Shown: piece after piece, positions 35,462 through 47,621 of the stretch
How positions within the stretch are numbered: the stretch's first letter is position 1
How the letters are laid out: each line of letters begins with the position of its first letter
Assembly: GCA_028282725.1 (NCBI GenBank)
Contig: JANQHF010000137.1
Coordinates: 1-60,859 of the forward strand
Direction: 5' to 3'
DNA: 60,859 nt
Source of the DNA: Saprospiraceae bacterium
GTDB taxonomy: Bacteria; Bacteroidota; Bacteroidia; Chitinophagales; Saprospiraceae
Notes under the pieces: generated by a model
Told to the model about the DNA's origin: nothing
The model's database searches: none
The model's input: the letters and a program-made list of their open reading frames with translations, nothing else
Program-made: the position numbers and the translations under genes

Positions 35462-37669
35462 TCAGTCGATTACAATGACTTCTTCAAACTGTCTCAAATC
35501 CTTACCAATGAGATGCAACAGGTAACTCCCCGGGGGCAGGCCGCGCATGTCAAGGCTGGTAATGCCCGGCCTGATTTTTTCAGATCTCACCCTTCTGGCC
35601 AACCAGTCATAGAGTTCAACCCGGATGACCTCAAATTCATCTTCCTTCTGCTGAATGGTAAGTCTCTCTGTTGAAGAAATTGGATTTGGGAAGACCTGGA
35701 AGGCCTCCTCGATCAATGTTTGCTCAAATGTAGAAGAATTGACCTGACTGAAATATGAATTGGCTTTATTGAAGGCATCGATTCCAATGTCTATACCTAT
35801 GATACGACCCGGAATATCGTCCTGCGGAGGATGAATGCCTCCCCATATGCGGGATAAACTGGTCTGATCAGATGCATCCCTGTAGGTGGCCCATTGCAGT
35901 TCCATATCCACAGACGGACCTGACTCAAAAACGAGAAAGTCATTTTGTTTCATAGGAAAGATACCTACTCCTCCCGGAAAAAATTCATCCCCGGTCATCA
36001 GGGTTAGGACCTCAGCTGCTGCCCTGGAATAACAAGAATGTCCTGAAGTATATCCTGCAAACGGTGGTGATACAAAGGTTGGTCGCTGATACGGCCACCA
36101 GCCATCTGCCAAGATCCATCCAACACCCGCCACATCAACAGCAGGATCGTCGATAAAATCAGGACCACGCCAAGCTCTCATTTTGATCAGTCCTACATTC
36201 TCCTTATTGTCTCCTTCCAACTCATCGCCGTCCATTATTGTCTCAATGTATCCGGGGATAATCGGTAGGCCATGCGGGTCATAATTGGTCATTGTCGTAT
36301 CCGTGCTTTGTCCTTTGGAGGCCATATACCTGATGACACTCACTGGGCGGACGTAATCGTACCATCCCTTTATACCCCATGTTGACACTGCCGCATCATG
36401 CATGGCACCTCCCAGGGTGAAGAATGCCTTGACGTCATATTCCAGTTCGTCCAATTCAGCACCTGAGCCCTGCCATTTTCTTTCAAACATAGGGTGATCC
36501 ATTACCTCATGTAATATGGTGAACCAGTGCCCTGGCGGAGTTTCACTATCCGGTCCATCTGCCCAGAATTCTGCAAGTACCCTTGCATAATCAGCTCGTG
36601 GCACCATCTGGGGTTCATAGGGTTGTCCGGTCACGGGATTCTGATCCCAACCCAGGCTGGGGTCACCGCCTTCAAAAAGATCATAGAATTCGTCGTAACC
36701 TTCAAAGTTTTCAGGAAGATTGGGCACATTGCCAATAGAGGCCGGAGAAATATCCCATAGTACTCCATCTGTAGGATCCAACATGCTAGACCAAACAGCG
36801 ACCAGGGAAAAGCCCCACCTGAAGTCTTCAGATCCCTGATCCATTCCATCTTCTGTAAGATAAGGAGGAGGCCCAGGATCCTTATAAACCCAGTAGTCGT
36901 CATTTTTGCTGTCGGTATAAATAACCAAATCTTCATCACTAAGAGCGAAGGGCACAACATTTCCCCATTCCGGACTCAAAAAGTCAGGAATATCTCCCGG
37001 ACGAATATTACCACTTTGATCTATAAACACGTCAAATGCCAGGGGTTGCCAGCGGTTGGGATCATTCATGTCCCCATTACCCCGACTATCTACGATCAAT
37101 GGTGCATTGGATGGGCGATAATAGGCATTCCTGTAATCATTGATCTCTTGCGCACCATCCTGTAAGCCAAAAACAATGATTTCTTCGGCAACGTACCGGC
37201 CAAATGCAGCAGCCGAACTGTCCTCAGGAAAATTGCTCGTGACAATGAACGGGTCATATCCGAGGTCCGCCATCAGTGAATCGATATTCCCGAATATGTC
37301 TATTGCTCCCGGTGAAAATTGAAACCGATGCGACATGAGTTCAAATATGGCATAGGATATAGCTTCATCGATAAACGGTTCTTTTTCTTCTTCTTCAAGC
37401 TCCAGATCAAAGCCTGGAAATTGTGAAATGTATGAACCGATCGTATCGCCCAGGAAAAAGGGATCTCCGTCATCTGATACTACAGACCAGATGTCATACA
37501 TGATTACGGAAGAATGAAAGAGATTCCGTGCATGCACCGTTGGTCTGGCAAAGTCATTGCGAATCGCTTCCAGAATCTGCTCGTTCCATTGTCGAGCTGT
37601 GGAATGTTGGGCAACCACAGGTTGTGCCAGGAAAAGCAATATGAATCCAACTAGTATTTTTTGAACCAT
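35462..37669 (-). CDS. Secreted vanadium-dependent haloperoxidase with type IX sorting domain
   Basis: A 735-residue exported PAP2-superfamily enzyme. A signal peptide (FILLFLAQPVVAQ) is followed by an all-helical body. All vanadate ligands of the chloroperoxidase pattern can be aligned: K434-x6-R441 (KGWYDYVR), S542-G543-H544 (PPFAGYTSGHS) and R607-x5-H613 (RIWGGIH). The last ~80 residues form a type IX secretion C-terminal domain (AFQVFPNPISS, then ELYDWLARRV, LPPGSYLLHL). It oxidises halides with hydrogen peroxide, or acts as an acid phosphatase, at the cell surface. It follows the HAD gene by 57 bases and probably has its own promoter. Confidence 0.9.
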   Translation of the reverse strand: MVQKILVGFILLFLAQPVVAQHSTARQWNEQILEAIRNDFARPTVHARNLFHSSVIMYDIWSVVSDDGDPFFLGDTIGSYISQFPGFDLELEEEEKEPFIDEAISYAIFELMSHRFQFSPGAIDIFGNIDSLMADLGYDPFIVTSNFPEDSSAAAFGRYVAEEIIVFGLQDGAQEINDYRNAYYRPSNAPLIVDSRGNGDMNDPNRWQPLAFDVFIDQSGNIRPGDIPDFLSPEWGNVVPFALSDEDLVIYTDSKNDDYWVYKDPGPPPYLTEDGMDQGSEDFRWGFSLVAVWSSMLDPTDGVLWDISPASIGNVPNLPENFEGYDEFYDLFEGGDPSLGWDQNPVTGQPYEPQMVPRADYARVLAEFWADGPDSETPPGHWFTILHEVMDHPMFERKWQGSGAELDELEYDVKAFFTLGGAMHDAAVSTWGIKGWYDYVRPVSVIRYMASKGQSTDTTMTNYDPHGLPIIPGYIETIMDGDELEGDNKENVGLIKMRAWRGPDFIDDPAVDVAGVGWILADGWWPYQRPTFVSPPFAGYTSGHSCYSRAAAEVLTLMTGDEFFPGGVGIFPMKQNDFLVFESGPSVDMELQWATYRDASDQTSLSRIWGGIHPPQDDIPGRIIGIDIGIDAFNKANSYFSQVNSSTFEQTLIEEAFQVFPNPISSTERLTIQQKEDEFEVIRVELYDWLARRVRSEKIRPGITSLDMRGLPPGSYLLHLIGKDLRQFEEVIVID

Positions 37670-37726
37670 GTTTATGAATTAATGTGATGGTTGGCCTTTG
37701 TCTTGATAGCGATTCAATTTCGCTCA

Positions 37727-38374
37727 TCAAATATAGCGTTTCAAACAATGCTGTATTGAAGCCATATGATGAAAATTTGGAATATCAGGAATGAAGAGCC
37801 TGGGATCCTGATGGGCGTTGTAGGCCCAGACATCGATCTCGCCATTCACCGCACCCATGACTCCTGACCACGTGTCTTCAATGACCAAAGCTTTTTCAGG
37901 GGCCACACCCATATTCTGAATGGCTGTGTGAAACAGGTCCGGTTGAGGTTTCCAGGATTGGATATCATAGGCTGAAAAAATGTGCTCTGCCGGGAAGAAT
38001 GAAGCGAGACCTGCTGCAGGCAGGGTAACGTCCATTTTGCTCCGGGGACCATTGGAAGCCACGCAAATCGGAACCTCCAATTCATCAAGAAGATCAAGGA
38101 CTCCTTCGATGGGATGAAGTTCCTGCTGGAAGACTTCTATACAATTTTGTCTGTAGGATGCCTCAAATTCGACTCCATCCAGGTCAGGTACCGACTGCTG
38201 AATGAATTCAATAATGTCATAGATATTTTTGCCCGCAAATCGATGGAAGCACTTCTCTTCGGTAATCGGAATTCCAAGCTCCGAAATCATCCGGGCTACT
38301 AGACCGGTCGTAATGGGTTCAGTATCCACAAGCGTGCCATCACAATCAAATATGATCAATTCATATTTCTTCAT
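37727..38374 (-). CDS. HAD-superfamily phosphatase (beta-phosphoglucomutase-like)
   Basis: 215 residues from MKKYELIIF; four further residues are possible upstream. HAD motifs are complete: nucleophile Asp in FDCDGTLVDTE, Thr/Ser in ICVASNGPRSK, Lys in SWKPQPDLF and the metal acids in VIEDTWSGV. A helical cap follows motif I. It is a subfamily I enzyme of the kind acting on sugar phosphates, phosphoglycolate or 6-phosphogluconate (YieH-like). It is the last gene of the carA-eno-ftsB-sucD run, 33 bases behind sucD. Confidence 0.9.
   Translation of the reverse strand: MKKYELIIFDCDGTLVDTEPITTGLVARMISELGIPITEEKCFHRFAGKNIYDIIEFIQQSVPDLDGVEFEASYRQNCIEVFQQELHPIEGVLDLLDELEVPICVASNGPRSKMDVTLPAAGLASFFPAEHIFSAYDIQSWKPQPDLFHTAIQNMGVAPEKALVIEDTWSGVMGAVNGEIDVWAYNAHQDPRLFIPDIPNFHHMASIQHCLKRYI
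37728..37735 (-). promoter_or_regulatory. Possible -7 box (TATATTTG) upstream of the haloperoxidase gene
   Basis: TATATTTG on the minus strand fits TAnnTTTG and overlaps the stop codon of the HAD gene. It would give a leader of about 50 bases. No good TTG lies at the usual upstream distance, so support is partial. Confidence 0.35.
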
Positions 38375-38407
38375 TCCGTGATGCAAATAAAGTGGTGTTT
38401 GTAGGTG

Positions 38408-39277
38408 TTAGGCAAGCACGTCGATCATCGTCTTTCCAATATGAGCGGGAGATTTTACAACGTGAATCCCACATTCCTCGAGAATCTGCATCTTGGCAGC
38501 TGCCGTATCTTCCTTTCCTCCGATAATTGCGCCTGCATGACCCATTGTCCTGCCCTTGGGTGCTGTTTGTCCGGCAATAAAACCGACGACCGGCTTTTTA
38601 TTGTTTTCTTTGATCCAACGAGCTGCTTCCGCCTCCATACCACCTCCAATCTCCCCGATCATTACAATTCCCTCCGTATCGGCATCATTCATCAACAATT
38701 CAATAGCTTCCCTGGTCGTAGTACCAACGATGGGATCACCTCCTATACCTATACAAGTGGACTGCCCTTTGCCGGCCTTGGTCACCTGGTCGACTGCTTC
38801 ATAAGTAAGTGTGCCAGAACGTGAAACGATGCCGATGGTTCCCTGCCTGTGGATAAAGCCTGGCATAATGCCCAACTTGGCTTCACCTGGAGTGATGATA
38901 CCCGGACAGTTCGGACCTACCAGCCTGGCATCTGTGTCTTCGAGAAAAGATTTGACTTTTACCATGTCCTGAACAGGAATTCCTTCAGTTATACAAACGA
39001 TCACTTTGATTCCCGAAGATGCGGACTCCATGATGGCATCACCAGCAAACCGGGGTGGGACAAAAATGATAGCCGTATCCGCTCCTTCTTCACGGACAGC
39101 ATCCGAAACCGTGTTGAACACAGGCCGATCCATATGGGTCATGCCCCCTTTGCCGGGAACCACACCGCCCAAGATGTTTGTCCCATATTCTATCATTTGA
39201 CTTGAGTGAAACGTGCCTTCTTTACCGGTAAATCCTTGTACGATTACCCGGCTATTTTTATTGAGTAATACACTCAT
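38408..39277 (-). CDS. sucD: Succinyl-CoA ligase, alpha subunit
   Basis: A 289-residue subunit of the TCA-cycle enzyme forming succinate and nucleotide triphosphate from succinyl-CoA. The CoA-binding Rossmann part has [15 protein letters not shown] and GGVVPGKGG. The active-site phosphohistidine is in [11 protein letters not shown], and [14 protein letters not shown] and [11 protein letters not shown] are family-standard. The beta subunit gene is not in the window. The product also connects to the CoA transferase at 27.4-29.2 kb, which consumes succinyl-CoA. Confidence 0.97.
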   Translation of the reverse strand: MSVLLNKNSRVIVQGFTGKEGTFHSSQMIEYGTNILGGVVPGKGGMTHMDRPVFNTVSDAVREEGADTAIIFVPPRFAGDAIMESASSGIKVIVCITEGIPVQDMVKVKSFLEDTDARLVGPNCPGIITPGEAKLGIMPGFIHRQGTIGIVSRSGTLTYEAVDQVTKAGKGQSTCIGIGGDPIVGTTTREAIELLMNDADTEGIVMIGEIGGGMEAEAARWIKENNKKPVVGFIAGQTAPKGRTMGHAGAIIGGKEDTAAAKMQILEECGIHVVKSPAHIGKTMIDVLA

Positions 39278-39292
39278 TCCGCATTGCTGCTT

Positions 39293-39583
39293 TCATTTAA
39301 TAATAAAGACTTCCTCATCTTTTTTTCTAAGGAAATATTTTTCACGAGCATACTTTTCCGTATTGGTAGTCAGTTCGTGATATTCTTCCTTTGCCTGCTT
39401 CAATTTTTTGATCACATCCTCTCTTTCATTTTCCATTTCGACAATTTGCTTGGTGAGCCGGTATTGTTTTATCCAGCTGTATTTTGTGTCCAAACAAGAT
39501 ATCCAGATGGCAAAAAGGATGATCGTAATCGTGTATTTATTAAAATACACGCCCTTTTTTTTGAGCGTCTTTTTCGTTTTCAT
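39293..39583 (-). CDS. FtsB/DivIC-family septum formation protein
   Basis: 96 residues: a Lys-rich cytoplasmic N-terminus, one membrane helix at about 17-32 (YTITIILFAIWISCL), a heptad-like coiled coil at 42-70 (KQIVEMENEREDVIKKLKQA) and the short conserved tail EKYAREKYFLRKKDEEVFII. This is the FtsB/DivIC arrangement. In the divisome it links FtsL and FtsQ at midcell. Its position directly after eno matches the common eno-ftsB neighbourhood of many bacteria. Confidence 0.85.
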   Translation of the reverse strand: MKTKKTLKKKGVYFNKYTITIILFAIWISCLDTKYSWIKQYRLTKQIVEMENEREDVIKKLKQAKEEYHELTTNTEKYAREKYFLRKKDEEVFIIK

Positions 39584-39625
39584 TAGGGGTTTTAGAGGTT
39601 AAATTCGGCAATAAAGATAATGATC

Positions 39626-42018
<2,393 letters not shown>

Positions 42019-42038
42019 GATTGAGAATTAACCGGGCG

Positions 42039-42046
42039 CAAATATA
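42039..42046 (-). promoter_or_regulatory. -7 box (TATATTTG) of the carA operon
   Basis: TATATTTG fits the Bacteroidota TAnnTTTG consensus and ends 20 bases before the carA ATG. It begins in the T run of the terminator that follows rplQ, so terminator and promoter share bases. Only a CTG is present at the -33 position. Confidence 0.55.
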
Positions 42047-42078
42047 AAAAAAGGTGTCAGGACAGCAGCCTAACACCT
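42046..42078 (-). terminator. Rho-independent terminator of the ribosomal supercluster
   Basis: On the minus strand a 10-base stem AGGTGTTAGG/CCTGACACCT (one wobble pair) encloses a 7-base loop and runs into seven T residues. It lies 26 bases after the rplQ stop codon and closes the alpha operon before carA. Confidence 0.92.
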
Positions 42079-42103
42079 AATTAAAAGTTTTAATATATGC
42101 TTT

Positions 42104-42580
42104 CTATTCTTCCTGAGATGAAGCAACAGCGGTTGTTGCTGCCTGCTGTGCCCCTCCCGACCGTCTTCTTCCTCTACGGGTTCTACGGCTTGGTTTCCTG
42201 GATTTGGCCTCTAACATCACTTCGTTGAAATCCACCAATTCTATCATTGCCATTTCAGCGCCATCCCCTTTTCTGAATCCGGTCCTGATCACCCTGGTAT
42301 ATCCTCCCGGACGGTTTCCTACTTTTTCAGAAACCGTATTGAACAATTCACTTACCGCATGCTTATCCTGCAAATAGCTGAATACAACTCTCCTGTTGTG
42401 AGTAGTATTCGTCTTAGCCTTTGTAATAAGTGGTTCAACATAAACACGGAGTGCCTTAGCTTTTGCAACTGTGGTATTGATTCTTTTATGAATAATCAAT
42501 GAAGAAGCAAGGTTTTTCAATAGAGCATCCCTGTGCCCCTTTTTTCTTCCCAGATGATTGAATTTCTTCCCGTGTCTCAT
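42104..42580 (-). CDS. rplQ: 50S ribosomal protein L17
   Basis: 158 residues. The conserved core ([28 protein letters not shown]-like [30 protein letters not shown]) occupies the first ~118. A basic then Ala/Thr/Ser-rich C-terminal extension ([16 protein letters not shown]) makes it longer than E. coli L17 (127), as is usual in Bacteroidota. It is the last gene of the supercluster, 29 bases after rpoA, and is followed by the terminator. Confidence 0.98.
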   Translation of the reverse strand: MRHGKKFNHLGRKKGHRDALLKNLASSLIIHKRINTTVAKAKALRVYVEPLITKAKTNTTHNRRVVFSYLQDKHAVSELFNTVSEKVGNRPGGYTRVIRTGFRKGDGAEMAMIELVDFNEVMLEAKSRKPSRRTRRGRRRSGGAQQAATTAVASSQEE

Positions 42581-42609
42581 TATTTACAATTCTTACAAGT
42601 GAAATACTC

Positions 42610-43608
42610 CTATTCTTCGTCCAGTTTATACTTACTCAAATCCATTCCAAAGGTCAGACCCTTGGTAGTGAGCAACTCTTCGATCTCAACCAATGACTTT
42701 TTACCAAAATTCCTGAATTTCAACAACTCATGTGTGTCGAACTTCACCATTTCCCCGAGGGAGTTGATCTTCGCCGCTTTCAAACAGTTGTAGGCCCGCA
42801 CGGAAAGATCCAAATCTTCCAAAGAAGTTTTCAGTAATTTTCTCATGTGAAGAATGTGCTCGTCGACAACATCTTCTTCTCTCTTGGATTCATCTTCAAA
42901 GGTGATATTCTCATCTGTGATGAGCATCAGGTGCTGGATAAGAATTTTGGAAGCTTCTTTAACGGCATCTTCGGGATGAATCGTTCCATCTGTCTGGATA
43001 TCGATGATCAATTGTTCGTAATCCGTTTTTTGACCTACCCGCGTATTTTCCACTTTATAGGCTACCTTTTTAATAGGAGTATAAATGGAATCCACAGGGA
43101 TTACGCCAATGGGTGCTTCCTTAGGCAGATTTTCTTCTGCCGGAACATATCCTCTTCCCCGGGTTACGACCAATTCCATTTCAAGACTAACGAACGGCTC
43201 CATATTGCAAATAACATGATCCGGATTCATCACCTTAAAAATATTTGTGTAACTCTCAATGTCGCCGGCCTTAAACTGCTCCTGACCACTGATGGTCATG
43301 TAGATCTTTTCTTCAACGGAGTCATCATCTTTGATCAGCTTCTTCAATCTCACCTGCTTGATATTCAGTATGATATCCACTACATCTTCGACTACTCCCT
43401 TTATCGTTGAAAATTCATGTTCTACGCCGGCGATTCGGACCGCAGAAATCGCATATCCCTCCAAAGAAGAAAGGAGAACCCTTCTCAGGGAATTTCCAAT
43501 GGTCTGTCCAAAACCTGGCTCAAGAGGTTTAAATAAAAATGATCCTTCAAAATCATCAGCCTTTTGCAATAAAATCTTATCTGGCTTGTGAAAATTAAGT
43601 ATACTCAT
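42610..43608 (-). CDS. rpoA: RNA polymerase alpha subunit
   Basis: 332 residues. The N-terminal assembly domain (about 1-230) includes [20 protein letters not shown] and [12 protein letters not shown]; after a charged linker the C-terminal DNA/activator-binding domain (about 250-325) reads [16 protein letters not shown] and [17 protein letters not shown]. All parts needed for the core enzyme are present. The 55-base gap before it (after rpsD) is the largest inside the alpha segment and could hold a minor promoter, but none fits well. Confidence 0.98.
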   Translation of the reverse strand: MSILNFHKPDKILLQKADDFEGSFLFKPLEPGFGQTIGNSLRRVLLSSLEGYAISAVRIAGVEHEFSTIKGVVEDVVDIILNIKQVRLKKLIKDDDSVEEKIYMTISGQEQFKAGDIESYTNIFKVMNPDHVICNMEPFVSLEMELVVTRGRGYVPAEENLPKEAPIGVIPVDSIYTPIKKVAYKVENTRVGQKTDYEQLIIDIQTDGTIHPEDAVKEASKILIQHLMLITDENITFEDESKREEDVVDEHILHMRKLLKTSLEDLDLSVRAYNCLKAAKINSLGEMVKFDTHELLKFRNFGKKSLVEIEELLTTKGLTFGMDLSKYKLDEE

Positions 43609-43663
43609 GCTTGACTCGCGTATTGAATGATTTTAAAAATGCTTGAGACCCTATTCAAGCCGA

Positions 43664-44272
43664 TTATTTAGAATATAGTTCTACGATTAATTGCTCATTA
43701 ATCTTTTCAGGAATCTTTTCTCTTTCCGGATATTCGAGAAGCTTTCCTTCTGATCTCTCCGGGTTCCATTCCAGCCAACTCCATTTCTTTACTCCTCCTG
43801 CTCCAAGACTATTGACGATTACCTCAAGATTCTGAGATTTACCGCGAACGGAGACAATATCACCAGGTCGCAAGGTCATGGAAGGAATGTTGGTTACTAC
43901 ACCATTGACACAGATATGTTTGTGAGTGACCAGTTGCCGTGCTGCTCTTCGGGTAGGAGCAATTCCTAGTCTGAAAACGGTATTATCCAGTCTTGCCTCA
44001 AGCAATTGCAACAGGATTTCACCTGTCACCCCGGATTTACTGTTTGCACGATCGAAAAGATTTCTAAACTGACGCTCTAATACACCGTACGTATATTTAG
44101 CCTTTTGCTTTTCCATTAACTGGATGGCATAGTTGGATTTTTGTTTTCGTCTTCTGGATGGGCCATGATGTCCCGGTGGATACTTTCTTTTCTCGAAAGA
44201 TCGATCCGGACCGTAGATTGATTCTCCAAAAGCCCTTGATTTTTTTGTTTTCGGTCCAGTATATCTTGCCAT
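43664..44272 (-). CDS. rpsD: 30S ribosomal protein S4
   Basis: 202 residues. The N-terminal region [17 protein letters not shown] lacks the zinc-binding cysteines found in some S4 proteins. The S4 RNA-binding domain is clear ([34 protein letters not shown]). It is a primary 16S binder and, in other bacteria, an autogenous regulator of the alpha operon. It lies between rpsK and rpoA, as usual in this phylum. Confidence 0.98.
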   Translation of the reverse strand: MARYTGPKTKKSRAFGESIYGPDRSFEKRKYPPGHHGPSRRRKQKSNYAIQLMEKQKAKYTYGVLERQFRNLFDRANSKSGVTGEILLQLLEARLDNTVFRLGIAPTRRAARQLVTHKHICVNGVVTNIPSMTLRPGDIVSVRGKSQNLEVIVNSLGAGGVKKWSWLEWNPERSEGKLLEYPEREKIPEKINEQLIVELYSK

Positions 44273-44292
44273 TCTACTTTTTACTTTTCAAT

Positions 44293-44679
44293 TTATACCC
44301 TTCGTCGCTTTGGAGGACGACAGCCATTATGAGGTATGGGAGTCGTATCCTTGATTCTTGACACTTTAATACCAATTGCATCAATTGCCCTGATTGCCGC
44401 CTCACGTCCGGATCCCGGTCCTTTTACCTGTACCTCTACAGTCCTCAGACCCGCATCATATGCTACCTGGGCGGCATCCGTTGCTGCCATTTGCGCAGCA
44501 TAGGGCGTGTTTTTCTTGGAGCCCCTGAATCCGGCTTTACCAGCGGAAGCCCAGGAAATCACTTGTCCCTGCTTATTACATAAGGTGATAATGATATTAT
44601 TGAAGCTCGCCTGTATGTAAGCAATTCCCTCAGGTTGAACAACTACTTTTCTTTTTCTAGCCTTTCTTACTTTAGCCAT
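44293..44679 (-). CDS. rpsK: 30S ribosomal protein S11
   Basis: 128 residues with the platform-protein core [37 protein letters not shown] and [11 protein letters not shown], then [18 protein letters not shown] at the end. Its first base is shared with the rpsM stop codon (TAATG), so translation of S13 and S11 is coupled. Confidence 0.98.
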   Translation of the reverse strand: MAKVRKARKRKVVVQPEGIAYIQASFNNIIITLCNKQGQVISWASAGKAGFRGSKKNTPYAAQMAATDAAQVAYDAGLRTVEVQVKGPGSGREAAIRAIDAIGIKVSRIKDTTPIPHNGCRPPKRRRV

Positions 44680-45056
44680 TACTTAGTAGCTTTTTTCTTG
44701 TTAGCGACTGTTTTTCTTTTTCCCTTCCTTGTACGTGCATTTGTTTGAGTTCTTTGACCTCGTACCGGCAATCCTTTTCTATGTCTCACGCCACGGTAAG
44801 AACCAATGTCCATCAGTCGTTTGATATTCAACTGAACCTCACTACGGAGCTCTCCTTCCACCTTGTATTGCTCCTGGAGCATTTGTGCAATCGAACGAAT
44901 ATTCTCATCCGTCCAATCCTTTACTTTGGTATTTTCATCTATATCCGCTTTTTGCAGAATTTCAGCTGCCCTGCTCACACCAATACCGTAGATATAAGTG
45001 AGACCGATAACGCCCCTTTTATTTTTTGGTAAATCGACTCCAGCAATACGCGCCAT
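44679..45056 (-). CDS. rpsM: 30S ribosomal protein S13
   Basis: 125 residues: [20 protein letters not shown], the helix-hairpin region [15 protein letters not shown] and the basic tail [16 protein letters not shown]. It contacts the 50S subunit through intersubunit bridges. It begins the alpha-operon part, 11 bases after rpmJ. Confidence 0.98.
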   Translation of the reverse strand: MARIAGVDLPKNKRGVIGLTYIYGIGVSRAAEILQKADIDENTKVKDWTDENIRSIAQMLQEQYKVEGELRSEVQLNIKRLMDIGSYRGVRHRKGLPVRGQRTQTNARTRKGKRKTVANKKKATK

Positions 45057-45067
45057 AGTTGTCTAGT

Positions 45068-45184
45068 TTATCCTTGTCTTTGTTTAAACCGGGGATTCTT
45101 CTTGTTGATCACATAGAGTTTCCCCTTTCGCCTGATAATTTTGCAATCCGAAGACCGCTTTTTAATAGATGCCTTTACTTTCAT
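45068..45184 (-). CDS. rpmJ: 50S ribosomal protein L36, cysteine-poor (zinc-free) form
   Basis: A 38-residue gene found by translating the gap between infA and rps[21 protein letters not shown], then [18 protein letters not shown]. The zinc-ribbon type has three Cys and one His (C-x2-C-x12-C-x4-H); here only Cys14 remains, so it cannot bind zinc in the normal way. It starts one base after the infA stop. Confidence 0.95.
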   Translation of the reverse strand: MKVKASIKKRSSDCKIIRRKGKLYVINKKNPRFKQRQG

Positions 45185-45185
45185 C

Positions 45186-45404
45186 TTATTTGTATCTAAA
45201 AGTTATTCTTCCGCGCGTCAAGTCATATGGAGACATTTCGACTGCCACCTTGTCACCCGGAAGTATTTTTATATAAAACATCCTCATTTTGCCCGAAATC
45301 GTCGCGGTGATCAAATGATTATTCTCTAATCTCACTCTGAACATCGCATTGGAGAGGGCTTCCTCGATAATGCCGTCCTGTTTTATTAAATTTTTCTTAG
45401 CCAT
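45186..45404 (-). CDS. infA: Translation initiation factor IF-1
   Basis: A 72-residue S1/OB-fold protein ([54 protein letters not shown]). It blocks the A site during initiation and aids IF-2 and IF-3. Placement between map and rpmJ is standard. Confidence 0.98.
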   Translation of the reverse strand: MAKKNLIKQDGIIEEALSNAMFRVRLENNHLITATISGKMRMFYIKILPGDKVAVEMSPYDLTRGRITFRYK

Positions 45405-45425
45405 AAAATTTGGGAGTGCAAATAT

Positions 45426-46241
45426 CTAATTTTTTAGGGATATTTTCTCAAGATTATCGTTTTTCTCAATTACCTCCTCAACAAAGGAATGATCAGACAA
45501 AATGTCGGCTTTTCCATTGCGAACAGCGATGGTATGTTCGTAGTGAGCAGATGCTTTTCGATCTTTTGTATATACCGTCCATCCATCATTTGCCTGGACT
45601 ACATTTCTCGTACCGAGATTGATCATAGGCTCGATTGCGATCACGAGGCCTTCCTGCAATTTGACCCCCCTGCCTCTTTTACCAAAATTGGGCACCTCCG
45701 GCTTTTCATGAAGATTCCTGCCCAATCCATGACCTACGAGTTCCCGGACCACGCTATATCCATGAACTTTTTCAGTATAGTGCTGAATCGCATGACTGAT
45801 ATCTCCGAGCCGACCATCTCGTTTGGCGGCTTCTATTCCCTTGTACAGACTATCTTTTGTTACAACTAGCAATTTCATAACATCCTCACCCACATCGCCC
45901 ATGGCAAATGTATAGGCTGCATCACCGAAGAATCCCTTGGCGTAGACACCGCAGTCAACCGAGACAATATCCCCTTCCTCGTAAGGGGTTTCATTGGGAA
46001 TTCCGTGGACGACTACTTCATTTTTGGAAATGCAAAGAGTAGCGGGAAAATCCCGGTATCCCTTGAATCCCGGTTCGGCACCGTGATCCCTGATAAACTC
46101 TTCAGCTTTCTGATCGAGAAATGAACCTGTTACTCCTGGTTTGAGAAATCCGCCCACCATGGCCAGTGTCCTGGACACGAGGAGACAATTCTCCCTTATG
46201 ATTTCAATCTCTTCGTCTGTCTTATATTGTATTGCGGACAT
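45426..46241 (-). CDS. map: Type I methionine aminopeptidase
   Basis: 271 residues from MSAIQYKTDEEIEII; an ORF extension to 46280 would overlap secY and has no family match. The five metal ligands are in VSVDCGVYAKGFFGDAAYTF (two Asp), ELVGHGLGRNLHEKP (His), IAIEPMINLG (Glu) and HYEHTIAV (Glu). It removes N-terminal Met from new proteins. secY lies 7 bases upstream; adk, which often sits between them, is absent. Confidence 0.97.
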   Translation of the reverse strand: MSAIQYKTDEEIEIIRENCLLVSRTLAMVGGFLKPGVTGSFLDQKAEEFIRDHGAEPGFKGYRDFPATLCISKNEVVVHGIPNETPYEEGDIVSVDCGVYAKGFFGDAAYTFAMGDVGEDVMKLLVVTKDSLYKGIEAAKRDGRLGDISHAIQHYTEKVHGYSVVRELVGHGLGRNLHEKPEVPNFGKRGRGVKLQEGLVIAIEPMINLGTRNVVQANDGWTVYTKDRKASAHYEHTIAVRNGKADILSDHSFVEEVIEKNDNLEKISLKN

Positions 46242-46248
46242 GAGAGAA

Positions 46249-47613
46249 TTACATTCCGGCACCGATCGGCTGCATTCCACTGCGGCCTTTCAATTTACCT
46301 GACTTAACCAATCCATCATATTTACGCATCAATAGGTGGCTTTCAATTTGCTGTAAGGTATCCAACACCACCCCTACCAGAATCAATAAGGAGGTTCCTC
46401 CAAAAAAGAAAGCGAAAGAATCATTGACCCCGAACTGGGCAACAAATGCGGGAAAGATCGAGATCAATCCCAGAAATATAGATCCCGGAAGCGTCACACG
46501 CGTCGTCAATGTATCGATGAACTCTTGCGTATTCCGACCTGGCTTTACGCCGGGGATAAAGGCATTTTGTCTTTTCAGGTATTCTGCATATTGCTTTGGA
46601 TTAACAAGCAGGGCAGTATACACATATGTGAATATGACTACCAGGAAAAAGAATATAATGTTGTAAGGAACACTCTTCCAATCTCCTAATTGTATGAGGA
46701 AATCATTGGTAACCCCATCCGGTCCTGAGGCTAATCCGGCCAAGGTCATCGGCAAGAACATAATGGCCTGGGCAAAAATGATCGGCATTACGCCGGCGGC
46801 ATTTACCTTTAGTGGAATGTAGTCTCTCGCTCCTGATAATGGAATTTGTCCTGAACCACGTCCCACCATTCTTTTTGCAAATTGCAGCGGAATCTTCCGC
46901 ACTGCCTGGATGATCATGATGGACACTAAAAAGATGAAGAACAGGATGACCATTTCCAGGATGAACAGGAACAATCCACTCTGATTCAATTGTGTAATGA
47001 TCTCTGCAGCAAATGCCTGTGGTAAAGTCGCAATGATACCAATCATGATCAGAAGTGACACACCGTTGCCAACTCCATTCTCCGTGATGCGCTCACCTAG
47101 CCACATAGCGAAGATGGTTCCTGCTGACAAGATGATGATACCACTGAACCAAAATATCGTAGGGTTAACACCGGGATAAATGGCATTGGGAATGTTCGTA
47201 ATAAATGTAAGGAATGTTCCACCCTGGACCAGGGTGATAGCTACGGTCAGCCAGCGTGTGATTTGATTTAACTTCTTCCGCCCGGATTCACCTTCCTGTT
47301 GCTGCAATCTTTGAAAATAAGGTACAGCAAAACCAAGAAGCTGGATAATAATGGAGGCGGTGATATACGGCATAATACCGAGGGCAAATATCGCGGCCCT
47401 GTTAAATGCCCCTCCTGCAAACGTATTGATCAGAGACAGAATATCATTTCCCCTGCCTTCAGCGGCAGCTGCCAATGCGGCGGGGTTCACCCCCGGGAGT
47501 GGAATAAAGGAACCAAACCGATAGACCAACAAGATGGCCAAAGTGAAAAGGATCTTATTTCTAAGCTCCTTTATCTTCCAAATATTTTTTACTGTCTCTA
47601 TAAACTTGTTCAT
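46249..47613 (-). CDS. secY: Preprotein translocase subunit SecY
   Basis: 454 residues with ten predicted transmembrane helices. Landmarks are the plug-proximal FGSFIPLPGVNP, the ALGIMPYITASIIIQLLG segment, the cytoplasmic loop RMVGRGSGQIPLSGARDYIP and the C-terminal loop FIPGVKPGRNTQEFID. It forms the export channel that feeds the signal-peptide proteins of this window. It is placed between rplO and map. Confidence 0.98.
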   Translation of the reverse strand: MNKFIETVKNIWKIKELRNKILFTLAILLVYRFGSFIPLPGVNPAALAAAAEGRGNDILSLINTFAGGAFNRAAIFALGIMPYITASIIIQLLGFAVPYFQRLQQQEGESGRKKLNQITRWLTVAITLVQGGTFLTFITNIPNAIYPGVNPTIFWFSGIIILSAGTIFAMWLGERITENGVGNGVSLLIMIGIIATLPQAFAAEIITQLNQSGLFLFILEMVILFFIFLVSIMIIQAVRKIPLQFAKRMVGRGSGQIPLSGARDYIPLKVNAAGVMPIIFAQAIMFLPMTLAGLASGPDGVTNDFLIQLGDWKSVPYNIIFFFLVVIFTYVYTALLVNPKQYAEYLKRQNAFIPGVKPGRNTQEFIDTLTTRVTLPGSIFLGLISIFPAFVAQFGVNDSFAFFFGGTSLLILVGVVLDTLQQIESHLLMRKYDGLVKSGKLKGRSGMQPIGAGM

Positions 47614-47621
47614 AGTATTGT

